Assembly: GCA_964473005.1 (NCBI GenBank)
Contig: CAYYME010000001.1
Coordinates: 5,323 to 69,322, forward strand
Length of the DNA: 64,000 nucleotides
Source of the DNA: JAFCEV01 sp964473005
Lineage (GTDB): Archaea > Nanobdellota > Nanobdellia > Pacearchaeales > GW2011-AR1
Direction of reading: 5' to 3'
A model generated the notes under the pieces. The model ran no database searches and was not told the origin of the DNA. It saw nothing but the letters and a program-made list of their open reading frames with translations. This document shows positions 8,292 to 15,991 of this stretch, piece after piece (position 1 is the first letter of the stretch; every line of letters starts with the position of its first letter). Position numbers and translations under genes: made by a program.

Positions 8292-8375
8292 TGCGGGAAG
8301 AAGGATTCGAACCTTCGCAAGCACTAAGCTACTGGAGCCTTAATCCAGCCCGTTTGACCACTCCGGCATTCCCGC
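8292..8375 (-). tRNA. tRNA-Leu, apparent anticodon AAG
   Basis: A type II tRNA with a long variable arm. Acceptor GCGGGAA/UUCCCGC is perfect and the D-arm GCCGGAGUGGUCAAACGG is typical of leucine tRNA. The T stem is GAAGG/CCUUC and the discriminator A73. The anticodon stem is CUGGA/UCCAG and the 7-nt loop UUAAGGC, which reads anticodon AAG at positions 34-36. A34 tRNAs are almost unknown in archaea; a loop of CUUAAGA (UAA) would have been ordinary. Identity as Leu is secure, the anticodon reading is literal from the sequence. Confidence 0.85.
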
Positions 8376-8378
8376 TGA

Positions 8379-8422
8379 ACAGGTTCACGAGACTTTCTTC
8401 CATCAATAACGTGTGAGCCTGT
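8379..8422 (-). repeat. Inverted repeat 5' of tRNA-Leu
   Basis: ACAGGTTCAC (8379-8388) pairs with GTGAGCCTGT (8413-8422) as a 10-bp stem with one G-U and a 24-nt loop. It lies immediately upstream of the tRNA-Leu 5' end on the minus strand. It could be a tRNA precursor leader fold or a degenerate fragment; function unknown. Confidence 0.35.
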
Positions 8423-8512
8423 GAACTTTGAAAATATCAAAAATTAGAAGTATAAAAACTTATTTCAACCTACCATATAAATATTTTTAAAATCCAAAAA
8501 TGATGTTCTTTG

Positions 8513-8668
8513 ATGGTTAGTGAAAAGATAATAAAAGTGGCAATTATTGCAGGGGCAGCAAGTGCATTAGCATACAAGGATAAAAACCCAAGAGAAACCA
8601 ATGAACAGATAATTCAGAAAGTAACAAAAAATATAAGGGAAATTCTTGAAAAAATTGACAAAGATTAA
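8513..8668 (+). CDS. Small hypothetical protein, 51 aa
   Basis: An ATG-to-TAA frame of 51 codons between the tRNA cluster and 5S rRNA. Residues 6-20 are hydrophobic and alanine-rich (IIKVAIIAGAASALAY), followed by a charged helical tail (TNEQIIQKVTKNIREILEK). An AT-rich TATAAATA element lies about 38 nt upstream. There is no recognisable family. Codon usage (AGA/AGG, AAA, ATA) agrees with neighbours, which supports but does not prove coding. Confidence 0.45.
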   Translation: MVSEKIIKVAIIAGAASALAYKDKNPRETNEQIIQKVTKNIREILEKIDKD

Positions 8669-8680
8669 GACTGATAGCAA

Positions 8681-8690
8681 CCTTTAAATA
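8681..8690 (+). promoter_or_regulatory. TATA box of 5S rRNA gene
   Basis: CCTTTAAATA is centred 26 nt before the predicted 5' end of 5S rRNA at 8712, the standard archaeal spacing. Confidence 0.55.
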
Positions 8691-8711
8691 GAGGTTTTAT
8701 TTTCAAAAATA

Positions 8712-8823
8712 GAGACGGCCATAGTAATTGGGTAATACCCGGTCCCATTCCGAACCCGGAAGTCAAGTCAATTACGCCGTATGCGGTAGTGGCCGACAAG
8801 CTGCGAAGCGTTGGTGCTGTCTC
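8712..8823 (+). rRNA. rrf: 5S ribosomal RNA
   Basis: The 5' GAGACGGC and 3' GCUGUCUC pair to form helix I. Inside are the conserved blocks GGUCCCAUUCCGAACCCGGAAGUCAAG (shown in part: CCGAACCCGGAAG) and the loop E/helix IV region ending GUGGCCGACAAGCUGCGAAG. The length of about 112 nt is slightly short. No 16S or 23S gene lies nearby in the window, so it is an unlinked 5S gene, common in small archaeal genomes. Confidence 0.88.
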
Positions 8824-8964
8824 AACTTTCTTTGATAATTTTAAGCATCATAAGACTTAAACCCAAACATATATTCCACTTTCATAATCTTTTTTAGAAT
8901 TGGTAAACCCATAAATAAAAATTACTTCTTTCATAATCAAATTTGTTAAAAGAACTAATTAAAA

Positions 8965-9162
8965 TTAACTTTTCTTAAATTTCCCGATTAATTCTATAAA
9001 ATCTTTCTGCCCCAAGAAAACAGCCCTGCAGCAATATCTTTCAACCCCTAACTCATCGAGGACTTTTTTAGGTGATTCTCCTGCTTCTGTTCTCTTTTTG
9101 TATTCTTCCCATAAATGCCCTATGGGTTTTCCGCAGGAAAAACATCTGACAGGGACTATCAT
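8965..9162 (-). CDS. rpoN: DNA-directed RNA polymerase subunit N (Rpb10)
   Basis: 65 aa, full length for the family. The zinc-binding pattern is intact: PVRCFSCGKPIGHLWEEY at the N terminus and ERYCCRAVFLGQ with the CC pair. A small assembly subunit that binds the D/L platform of archaeal RNA polymerase. In many archaea rpoN follows uS9; here it stands alone, about 8.6 kb from rps9, with its own promoter (TTTTAAAA about 26 nt upstream). Confidence 0.95.
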   Translation of the reverse strand: MIVPVRCFSCGKPIGHLWEEYKKRTEAGESPKKVLDELGVERYCCRAVFLGQKDFIELIGKFKKS

Positions 9163-9234
9163 AATATTAATGCTCCATTATCATTTTTAAAACTTCCTAT
9201 AGTTAAATTTATATATAATCCTTTATCTGTAATG

Positions 9235-9259
9235 CTGAGGTGTTGGCAATCAACCTCAG
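9235..9259 (+). promoter_or_regulatory. Hairpin at the 5' end of the ABC operon leader
   Basis: CTGAGGT and ACCTCAG form a 7-bp stem around an 11-nt loop, followed by a third CTGAG copy at 9270-9274. The TATA-like TTTATATATAATC (9208-9220) would start transcription near 9236, placing the hairpin at the RNA 5' end. It may also be a dyad operator for a regulator. Confidence 0.4.
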
Positions 9260-9282
9260 ATGCCTAATTCTGAGATAATAAA

Positions 9283-9966
9283 ATGAAACAGGATATTATT
9301 GAACTGAAAAACGTGGCAAAGCATTATGAAATGGGACATGACTTAGTCAAAGCCCTTGACGGAATTGATGTAAAAATAAATCAGGGAGATTTTGTTGCGA
9401 TTGTCGGGCCCAGTGGTTCTGGAAAAAGCACTATGATGAATATGGTTGGTGCTCTGGACTTGCCGACAAAAGGAGTTGTTTATCTTGACGGAGAGGATAT
9501 CACTTGTTTTGAAGAATCCCATCTTGCCCAGATAAGAGGAAACAAAATTGGCTTTGTTTTCCAGACTTTTAATCTGATTCCTACACTAACTGCTGCTGAA
9601 AATATTGCATTGCCTATGATTTTTCAGGGAATCGGCAAAGAAGAAAGAGTGGAGAGAGTTGAAAAAATATTAAAAGATGTAAATTTAATTCACAGAAAAA
9701 ATCACCTGCCTAGTGAACTTTCCGGCGGTGAAAGACAAAGAGTTGCAATCGGAAGGGCACTGGCAAACAATCCAGAGGTAATTCTTGCAGATGAGCCAAC
9801 AGGAAATCTGGACAGCAAAACAGGACTTGAAATTATGAACTTATTCAAACAATTAAACAAAAAAGGGAAAACAATAATCTTGGTTACTCATGATTTGAAC
9901 TTAATTAAATATGCATCGAAAGTTTTAAAAATCAGGGATGGGAAGTTGGAGAACAGAAAAAAATGA
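9283..9966 (+). CDS. ABC transporter ATP-binding protein (MacB/LolD-like)
   Basis: A 227-aa nucleotide-binding subunit. Walker A GPSGSGKST (residues ~42-50), Q-loop VFQTFNLIPTLT, signature LSGGERQRVAIGRAL, Walker B ILADEPTGNLD and H-loop TLILVTHD-type sequence (IILVTHDLN). The TFNLIPTLTAAENI segment is typical of the MacB/LolD export branch rather than importers. It overlaps the next gene by 4 nt and is followed by a matching FtsX-type permease, so the three genes form one export or membrane-remodelling operon. Confidence 0.93.
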   Translation: MKQDIIELKNVAKHYEMGHDLVKALDGIDVKINQGDFVAIVGPSGSGKSTMMNMVGALDLPTKGVVYLDGEDITCFEESHLAQIRGNKIGFVFQTFNLIPTLTAAENIALPMIFQGIGKEERVERVEKILKDVNLIHRKNHLPSELSGGERQRVAIGRALANNPEVILADEPTGNLDSKTGLEIMNLFKQLNKKGKTIILVTHDLNLIKYASKVLKIRDGKLENRKK

Positions 9967-10841
9967 AAACTAAATTCCTCTTAATAATCTGTATGTTTTT
10001 AATCAGTTTGGGCTTTATCTCAGCTGTGTCTGTCACAGATGTATCCACCTCTCCTGCAGAAGTTTCTCCAGGAGAAACAGTAAAAGTAACCCTCGAAATA
10101 GAAAACATTTTTGACTATGATGTTTATAATTTAAATGTTAAACTGGATTTGTCAGGAGAAAACGTGCCTTTTGCACCTTATGAGTCAAGTTCAGAGAAAT
10201 TCCTGGATGAACTTGAAAGTGATGAGAATGAAGATTTTGAATTCAGATTAATTGTTCTTCCGGACACTTCCACAGGTATTTACAAAATTCCTGTGGAAAT
10301 AAGTTATTCTTATAAAGAAGGAAATGACACTTTTCCAGGGAATAAAACAGAATTGATAAGTATTACAGTAAATTCAAAGCCTGAATTAAAGATTTCACTT
10401 GATGATTCTGCTGTTCTTATCAAAGGAAGAGAAAATACTTTTTCCATAAAGATAATTAATTCCGGGCTTTCTGATGTTAAGTTTGTTTATATAAGTATCA
10501 ACGAAACCACAAAACTGAAAATTTTCTCAGAGAAAGAGCAGTATATAGGAGATATAGACAGCGATGATTTTGACAGCGCCAAATATAATGTTTATCTTGA
10601 AGAAGATACGCCGAATTCAATTTCTCTGCCTGTAACATTAAAATTCAGAGATTCAACAAATAAGGAGTTCAGTGAAACCAAAACACTCACATTAAAAATA
10701 TATTCCCTAAAAGAAGCCCAGGCACTAGGGCTTGTCAAAAAACCAAATTTCCTCCCATATGTGATTACTCTTGTTTTACTTGCAGGATATGTTGTTTATA
10801 GAATTCTGAAGAAGAGAAAATTAAAGAAAGACAGGAGATAA
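9963..10841 (+). CDS. Secreted CARDB/Ig-like protein of ABC operon
   Basis: 292 aa. A signal peptide or anchor (residues 1-22, FLLIICMFLISLGFISAVS), two beta-sandwich repeats that look CARDB-like (STSPAEVSPGETVKVTLEI and DDSAVLIKGRENTFSIKI) and one C-terminal TM (FLPYVITLVLLAGYVVYRIL) followed by a basic cytoplasmic tail. It sits between the ATPase and the permease, overlapping the former by 4 nt and 1 nt from the latter. This suggests an extracytoplasmic adaptor, analogous in position to bacterial MacA though unrelated in sequence. Confidence 0.75.
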   Translation: MKTKFLLIICMFLISLGFISAVSVTDVSTSPAEVSPGETVKVTLEIENIFDYDVYNLNVKLDLSGENVPFAPYESSSEKFLDELESDENEDFEFRLIVLPDTSTGIYKIPVEISYSYKEGNDTFPGNKTELISITVNSKPELKISLDDSAVLIKGRENTFSIKIINSGLSDVKFVYISINETTKLKIFSEKEQYIGDIDSDDFDSAKYNVYLEEDTPNSISLPVTLKFRDSTNKEFSETKTLTLKIYSLKEAQALGLVKKPNFLPYVITLVLLAGYVVYRILKKRKLKKDRR

Positions 10842-10842
10842 A

Positions 10843-12051
10843 ATGAAAGACTATTTCTTTCTTGCATTTAACAATCTTAGAAGAAGAAAACTGAGAAGCT
10901 GGCTGACTATGATTGGAATTTTCATAGGCATTGCCGCGGTTGTTGCTTTGATTTCTCTCGGACAGGGCATGCAAGGTTATATTAATGAAGAATTTGAAAA
11001 ACTCGGAAAAGATAAAATTATGGTTCAGCCGACAGGTTTTGGAGTTCCTGGTTCTGGCACAAGTAAATCATTAATGCTCACAAATGATGATTTGAAATTT
11101 ATACAAAATGTAAATGGCGTTGAATGGGCTCTGGGAATGCTTTATAAGCTCGGACAGGTAGAATTCAAAAAAGAATCAAAAGTAACTTATGCGATTGGGC
11201 TGAATCCTGAAGACATCGAACTTATGGCAGAAATACAAAGCTTTGAAATACAGGACGGCAGATGGTTAAAACCTGGTGACAAGTATAAAATTGTTGTGGG
11301 ATATAATCACGGATATGGGGATATCTGGAAGAGACAAACAGAATTGGGGGACACATTAATAATTGAGGGAAAAGAGTTCAAAGTTATAGGGATTGTAAAA
11401 AAGATAGGAAACCAATATGACGATTCCCAGATTTATATTTCAAAAGAAATTTTAAAAGAACTTTTTGAAACAGGTGATGAGGAAAGTTATATTATGGCAA
11501 AAGCAGCACCTGGTTTTGAACCTGAAGATGTAGCAGAAAGTATTGAAAGAAAACTAAGACAATCCAGGGATGAAAAAGAAGGGCAGGAAACCTTCTCTGT
11601 CCAGACTTCAGAACAGCTTCTGCAGAGTTTTCAGAATATTTTCGGGGTTGTTCAGGCTGTTCTAGTTGGAATTGCTGCAATTTCCTTGATTGTTGGAGGA
11701 ATCGGGATTATGAATACAATGTATACTGCAGTATTAGAGAGAACAAAAGAAATTGGGACAATGAAAGCAGTCGGAGCAAAAAATTCCGACATTCTGTTTA
11801 TATTTTTATTTGAATCTGGTTTGCTGGGATTGGTTGGGGGCGCTATAGGTATTGGAATAGGAATGGGGCTTGCCAAAGGAGTGGAATATGCTTTAAGTGC
11901 AAGTATAGGAAGTTTTCTGCAGGCACATTTTTCCTGGTATTTAATATCAGGGGCCCTGGCTTTTTCTTTCTTAATAGGAACTGCATCGGGAATTTTCCCT
12001 GCAATGCAGGCAGCAAAATTAAAACCCGCTGATGCTTTGAGGTATGAATAA
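10843..12051 (+). CDS. ABC transporter permease (MacB/FtsX family)
   Basis: 402 aa. An N-terminal TM (LTMIGIFIGIAAVVALISLG) following the NNLRRRKLRSWLTM motif, a ~220-aa extracytoplasmic MacB_PCD-type domain, then three TM segments with GGIGIMNTMYTAVLERTKEIGTMKA (in part) and the terminal PAMQAAKLKPADALRYE. These are standard MacB/FtsX family features. It would export or extract a hydrophobic or peptide substrate using the ATPase encoded upstream. Substrate not predictable. Confidence 0.92.
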   Translation: MKDYFFLAFNNLRRRKLRSWLTMIGIFIGIAAVVALISLGQGMQGYINEEFEKLGKDKIMVQPTGFGVPGSGTSKSLMLTNDDLKFIQNVNGVEWALGMLYKLGQVEFKKESKVTYAIGLNPEDIELMAEIQSFEIQDGRWLKPGDKYKIVVGYNHGYGDIWKRQTELGDTLIIEGKEFKVIGIVKKIGNQYDDSQIYISKEILKELFETGDEESYIMAKAAPGFEPEDVAESIERKLRQSRDEKEGQETFSVQTSEQLLQSFQNIFGVVQAVLVGIAAISLIVGGIGIMNTMYTAVLERTKEIGTMKAVGAKNSDILFIFLFESGLLGLVGGAIGIGIGMGLAKGVEYALSASIGSFLQAHFSWYLISGALAFSFLIGTASGIFPAMQAAKLKPADALRYE

Positions 12052-12118
12052 TTTCATAAACAAACACAAATCTTTAAAAACCAATTTTTCTTTTCTAATT
12101 CTTCAAAATTGGTGAAAC

Positions 12119-12313
12119 ATGAAAAAGTGTATTTACTGTGGTTCTGAAATTGATGATGAGTATGTTATAGATTTCTGTGAAAGATGTGGGGTAAAGGTCT
12201 GGGGGGAAAAAATGTTCGGTGCCATAGTTGAGAATATGGAAAATGCAAGAAAAAACGGGGATCTCTGCAATCAAAGAGCGGACAAAATAGAACAATTCAA
12301 ATCTTCTTTTTAG
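12119..12313 (+). CDS. Small zinc-ribbon protein
   Basis: 64 aa. The N terminus MKKCIYCGSEIDDEYVIDF followed by CERCGVKVWG gives CxxC-x16-CxxC, a typical zinc ribbon; the rest is a charged helix (ENMENARKNGDLCNQRADKI). Such stand-alone ribbons are common in archaea and often bind nucleic acid or protein. A TATA-like CTTTAAAAA lies upstream. It precedes the ribosomal cluster but has a separate promoter. No specific function can be assigned. Confidence 0.65.
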   Translation: MKKCIYCGSEIDDEYVIDFCERCGVKVWGEKMFGAIVENMENARKNGDLCNQRADKIEQFKSSF

Positions 12314-12363
12314 TCATTAATTTCAAAAGATAGTTTTTTAAATATAATCCTTCTGACTAAATT

Positions 12364-12627
12364 ATGGTTCAAAGAAAAAATATAAGAACTCGCGGAAAAA
12401 TACAACTCAGCAGATTTTTCCAGAAGCTGGAGAAAGGAGATGCTGTCTCTGTTGTAAGAAATGTCTCTGTAAAATCAAATTTTCCTGTCAGACTTCAGGG
12501 AAGAACGGGGGTAGTTGAAAATTCACGGGGGAAGTTTTACCTTGTGCGAATCAAAGACAACAATAAAGAAAAGAAATTTTTGATTGAGCCAATACATTTA
12601 AAAAAAATGAAGAGCATGAAAAGATAG
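12364..12627 (+). CDS. rpl21e: Large ribosomal subunit protein eL21
   Basis: 87 aa. The GKIQLSRFFQKLEKGDAVSV and FPVRLQGRTGVVENSRGK blocks are diagnostic for eL21, an SH3-like protein near the central protuberance. The first gene of a long co-directional cluster. A TTTTAAATA box centred 24 nt upstream predicts a leaderless transcript. The next gene starts 3 nt after the stop. Confidence 0.93.
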   Translation: MVQRKNIRTRGKIQLSRFFQKLEKGDAVSVVRNVSVKSNFPVRLQGRTGVVENSRGKFYLVRIKDNNKEKKFLIEPIHLKKMKSMKR

Positions 12628-12630
12628 AAA

Positions 12631-12936
12631 ATGATAAAAGATAACAAAGCCGTGAGCATGGCCGAAGTAACGCAATATTTGAGTAAAGAAGAAGATAGCG
12701 ACGCTGCTCTTTTGGGATTTATTAAAAAACTTACAAAACTTAAGCCTGATAAGGCAAAGGAACTTAAAAAGAAATTAGAGGAATTGGATATAATCAAAAT
12801 AAATGAAAAACAAATCTGCAAAATGGCGGATTTTCTTCCTGAAACCTCTGAAGAATTAAACAAAATTACTTCTGACATCGGACTAGATGAAGATGAAACA
12901 AAAAAAATTCTGGAAACAATTAAAAAATCCAAATAA
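12631..12936 (+). CDS. rpoF: RNA polymerase subunit F (Rpb4)
   Basis: 101 aa. The pattern VSMAEVTQYLSKEEDSD, a helical middle, then ADFLPETSEELNKITSDIGL matches the HRDC-like fold of archaeal Rpo4. This subunit forms the stalk with Rpo7 and helps open-complex formation and termination. The order eL21, rpoF, DUF655 is a conserved euryarchaeal/DPANN arrangement, which supports the call. Confidence 0.9.
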   Translation: MIKDNKAVSMAEVTQYLSKEEDSDAALLGFIKKLTKLKPDKAKELKKKLEELDIIKINEKQICKMADFLPETSEELNKITSDIGLDEDETKKILETIKKSK

Positions 12937-12941
12937 AAAAA

Positions 12942-13475
12942 ATGAGCAAAGACGAACATGCAATAATCCTAGAATACCTACCAAATGGATATCCCCTAGA
13001 GAAAAAGATGATTCCTATAGCACAGGCTGTAGGAGAGATGAACCTTACTCTTTTGGAATTGGTTCCCCGAAGAGGAATTAATTTGAAAATTGGCGAGAAG
13101 GTGTATATTGGGGAGGGAAAAAGAGACAAAATATATTACATCTTAGGAAGATTAAATAAGGAAAAAATTACTGAATCTGCAAAAGAACAGCTTAAAGATT
13201 TTATAAGAAAGATAGTAAAAGAGCAGGAAAAAAAGTTTGTTGAGTTTTTCAATAAAGCAGAGGCAATAAACAAAAGAACCCATCAGATAGAACTTATTCC
13301 TGGAATTGGTAAGAAGCACATGCAGGAAATCCTTAAAAAAAGGAAAGAAAAGGAATTTGAATCTTTTGAAGATATGAAAAAAAGAATTCAAAATTTGCCT
13401 GCCCCCGAAAAAGCCGTGGAAAAAAGAATATTTCAGGAATTAACAATATTAGAGAGGTATAATCTTTTTTGTTAA
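12942..13475 (+). CDS. DUF655 helix-hairpin-helix protein
   Basis: 177 aa. An N-terminal OB-like region (AIILEYLPNGYPLEKKMIPI, GINLKIGEKVYIGEG) and a C-terminal helix-hairpin-helix segment (LIPGIGKKHMQEILKKRKEK) identify the archaeal DUF655 family, a predicted nucleic-acid-binding protein conserved next to rpoF. The exact role is unknown; conserved genomic context points to ribosome or RNA metabolism. It starts 5 nt after rpoF and ends 1 nt before rps13. Confidence 0.85.
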   Translation: MSKDEHAIILEYLPNGYPLEKKMIPIAQAVGEMNLTLLELVPRRGINLKIGEKVYIGEGKRDKIYYILGRLNKEKITESAKEQLKDFIRKIVKEQEKKFVEFFNKAEAINKRTHQIELIPGIGKKHMQEILKKRKEKEFESFEDMKKRIQNLPAPEKAVEKRIFQELTILERYNLFC

Positions 13476-13476
13476 A

Positions 13477-13980
13477 ATGGCGGAAAAATCAAAAGAAGAA
13501 AAATATGAAGAAAAACTAGTTAGAATTATCTCCAAAGATATTGAAGGGGGGGTGCAGATATATCCTGGGCTCACAAAGATAAAGGGGGTTTCATGGGGGC
13601 TGGCCAATGCGGTCTGCACAAAATTAAAAATAGATAAAAGAAGAAAAATCGGCTCTTTATCAGAAGAGGAAATAAAAAAGATTACTGAATTTTTAAAAAA
13701 TCCTGAAGTTCCGGAGTATCTGCTAAACAGAAGAAAAGATTTTGAGACTGGAAAAGATCTTCATTTAACAGGAAGTGATTTGGAATTACAAAAAGAATTT
13801 GACATAAAAAAATTAAAGAAGATAAAAAGTTACAGGGGGCTGAGGCACATGAGCGGATTGCCTATGCGGGGGCAAAGAACAAAGAGTCATTTCAGAGTAA
13901 ACAGAAGCAAAGGAGTGGGAATTAAAAGCAAGGCTAAAGAAAAAAAACAAGTAAAAAGTTATGAAGGGATGAAAAAATGA
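13477..13980 (+). CDS. rps13: Small ribosomal subunit protein uS13
   Basis: 167 aa. The core LVRIISKDIEGGVQIYPGLT, GLANAVCTKL and the RNA-contact motif YRGLRHMSGLPMRGQRTKSH are clear uS13 signatures. The basic C-terminal extension is typical of archaea. It sits at the head of the conserved S13-S4-S11-RpoD set. The protein contacts the 30S head and the P-site tRNA. Confidence 0.95.
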   Translation: MAEKSKEEKYEEKLVRIISKDIEGGVQIYPGLTKIKGVSWGLANAVCTKLKIDKRRKIGSLSEEEIKKITEFLKNPEVPEYLLNRRKDFETGKDLHLTGSDLELQKEFDIKKLKKIKSYRGLRHMSGLPMRGQRTKSHFRVNRSKGVGIKSKAKEKKQVKSYEGMKK

Positions 13981-14026
13981 AGAAAAAATTAAAAATTTTT
14001 AGTCCAATTGAAGGGAGAATTTTCAA

Positions 14027-14542
14027 ATGAAAAGAAAACATAAGAGATATTCCCGGCCAAAAAGACCTTTTGAGAAAACCAGAATAGAAGAAGAAGTAAA
14101 AATAAAAAAAGAATTTGGACTGAAAAATAAAAAAGAGATTTGGAAGGCAGAGGCGAAAATTAAATCTATAAGGGAAAAGGCAAAAAAATTAATCGGTGCA
14201 GGTTCTGAAGAACAAAAGGTTTTACTAGGCAGATTAAAAAAACTTGGACTTAATGTGAATTCTATTTCGGATGTATTGGGACTTGATAAGAAAGATTATC
14301 TAAACAGGAGACTGCAAACAATTCTTGTAAATAAGAAACTGGCCCGGACTTCAAAAGGTGCCAGACAATTAATAACCCACAAAAAAGTTTTAGTAAACGG
14401 AGAGGTTGTTCAGATTCCTTCATTCATAGTTCCTGTTGAATTAGAAAATAAAATAAACCTGAAACAAGGAATTAAGAAAAATAGAAAAATAAAAAAAGCA
14501 AAAATTGAAAATCCTGGAGATGAAATTTCGGAGGAAGACTAA
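14027..14542 (+). CDS. rps4: Small ribosomal subunit protein uS4
   Basis: 171 aa. The basic start KRKHKRYSRPKRPFEKTRI and the S4 RNA-binding domain LNRRLQTILVNKKLARTSKG with GARQLITHKKVLVNGEVV are diagnostic. It binds the 5' domain of 16S rRNA and nucleates 30S assembly. A 46-nt spacer separates it from rps13; its stop overlaps the rps11 start by 1 nt. The C terminus is extended and acidic (NPGDEISEED). Confidence 0.94.
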   Translation: MKRKHKRYSRPKRPFEKTRIEEEVKIKKEFGLKNKKEIWKAEAKIKSIREKAKKLIGAGSEEQKVLLGRLKKLGLNVNSISDVLGLDKKDYLNRRLQTILVNKKLARTSKGARQLITHKKVLVNGEVVQIPSFIVPVELENKINLKQGIKKNRKIKKAKIENPGDEISEED

Positions 14543-14958
14543 TGGAAAAAGAAAAAGATGAAATCAAAAAAGAAAAAAAGAAAAAAGAAATAGAAGCCGT
14601 ACTGAATATTTATTCTTCTTTCAACAACACAATAGTTCACGCCACAGACATGTCTGGAAAAACATTAGCCAAAGTCACCGGAGGAATGGTTACAAAACAC
14701 AGCAGATTAAAGGCCAACCCAACTATTGCGATGTTCATTGCCAAGAGGGTTGCAGAGGAACTGACAGAACTCGGAGCCAAATCCCTTTATGTAATTATAA
14801 GGGCAAAAACAGGAAATCCTTCGCCGGGACCAGGAGCCAACACAATAATAAAAAGTTTATCCAGAGAGGGATTTAAAATCATAAATATCCTTGATTCCAC
14901 AAAATTTCCGAGAGGAGGCCCAAAGAAACAGGGAGGGCGTAGAGGCAGGAGAGTATAA
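14542..14958 (+). CDS. rps11: Small ribosomal subunit protein uS11
   Basis: 138 aa. NIYSSFNNTIVHATDMSGKT, GGMVTKHSRLKANPTIAM and the C-terminal PRGGPKKQGGRRGRRV define uS11, part of the platform of the 30S subunit. Preceded by a lysine/glutamate-rich stretch of about 17 residues. The stop is followed by a 68-nt spacer with a new promoter for rpoD. Confidence 0.96.
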   Translation: MEKEKDEIKKEKKKKEIEAVLNIYSSFNNTIVHATDMSGKTLAKVTGGMVTKHSRLKANPTIAMFIAKRVAEELTELGAKSLYVIIRAKTGNPSPGPGANTIIKSLSREGFKIINILDSTKFPRGGPKKQGGRRGRRV

Positions 14959-14997
14959 AATTGCCAAAACTTTTAACAAAGTCCGGAGGGAGAAGGG

Positions 14998-15006
14998 TTT
15001 AAATAA
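14998..15006 (+). promoter_or_regulatory. TATA box for rpoD
   Basis: TTTAAATAA is centred 25 nt before the rpoD ATG, showing a second, leaderless transcription start inside the ribosomal cluster. Confidence 0.5.
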
Positions 15007-15026
15007 GCCCCTTATAATAATTCAAC

Positions 15027-15746
15027 ATGAAACTAATTGAAAAAAAAGAGAATAAGATAATATTTAGTGCAGAAATAGATGAAAGTCTGGCAAATGCTAT
15101 AAGAAGATATGTAAATCAGATTCCAATATTTGCAATTGATGAGGTTGAAATCTCAAAAAATGATTCTCCGCTGTATGATGAAACAATTGCCCACAGAATA
15201 GGATTAATCCCTCTTAAACAAAATAAAGCAGATGAAAAAAAAGTTCTTAAATTAAAATTGGCAACAAGCAAAGAGGGAATTGTTTACTCCGGAGAGTTAA
15301 CCGGGAATTTAAAAGTTAGTTATGATAAAATACCTATAACCATATTAAACAGGGGGCAGGAATTAGAGGTTGTTGCAATTGCAAAAGCAGGAAAGGGAAG
15401 CGAGCACTCAAAATTCTCTCCTGGACTGATGTTTTATAGAAATCTCTTTGAAATTAAAATTGACAAGGAATGCCCTAAAGAAGTTACTGAAAGCTGCCCA
15501 CAGAATCTTTTGAAATTAAAGGATGGAAAAGTAGTTGCAGAAGATGTTTTCAAATGTGATATGTGCGGAAGCTGCGTAGACTTTTTTAAGAAAAGAAAAA
15601 AAGAGCAGATAGAGATAACCCCTGCAAAGGAAGTAATAATTAGCATAGAATCGTTCGGGCAGATTGATGAAAAAGAGATATTCAAAGAGTCTGTAAAAGC
15701 GCTGAAAAAAGACCTTGCAGAAGTATCCAAAAAAATCGAAAAATAG
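15027..15746 (+). CDS. rpoD: RNA polymerase subunit D (Rpb3/alpha-like) with Fe-S domain
   Basis: 239 aa. The dimerisation domain (LANAIRRYVNQIPIFAIDEV and YDETIAHRIGLIPL) is clear. The insert domain keeps C149, C157, C177, C180 and C183, with the ferredoxin-like CDMCGSC motif, so a 4Fe-4S cluster is likely, as in many but not all archaeal Rpo3 proteins. The subunit forms the assembly platform with L, N and P. It has its own promoter and lies in the conserved position after uS11. Confidence 0.94.
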   Translation: MKLIEKKENKIIFSAEIDESLANAIRRYVNQIPIFAIDEVEISKNDSPLYDETIAHRIGLIPLKQNKADEKKVLKLKLATSKEGIVYSGELTGNLKVSYDKIPITILNRGQELEVVAIAKAGKGSEHSKFSPGLMFYRNLFEIKIDKECPKEVTESCPQNLLKLKDGKVVAEDVFKCDMCGSCVDFFKKRKKEQIEITPAKEVIISIESFGQIDEKEIFKESVKALKKDLAEVSKKIEK

Positions 15747-15800
15747 TTTTCTAAAGATTTTTATATCTTTCTTTCTCCTTCATTTTAGTATATTAGAAAT

Positions 15801-15884
15801 GCGGATATGCCGGAGTGGTCAAACGGGGCAGACTCAAGATCTGCTGGCTTAGTGCCTACAGAGGTTCGAATCCTCTTATCCGCA
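15801..15884 (+). tRNA. tRNA-Leu(CAA)
   Basis: A type II tRNA. Acceptor GCGGAUA/UAUCCGC, anticodon stem GCAGA/UCUGC with loop CUCAAGA giving anticodon CAA and normal U33, long variable arm and T stem AGAGG/CCUCU, discriminator A73. CCA is not encoded. It lies inside the ribosomal gene cluster, between rpoD and an orphan gene. Confidence 0.93.
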
Positions 15885-15991
15885 TTAGAAAGATAGTTAG
15901 GATTTCTCAAAGCCGTGAAAACTCTGCAGTTTTTGTAATTATAAAATTTCAATAAAGAATATAAAGGAACAATGATTATTATTTTTTAAAA

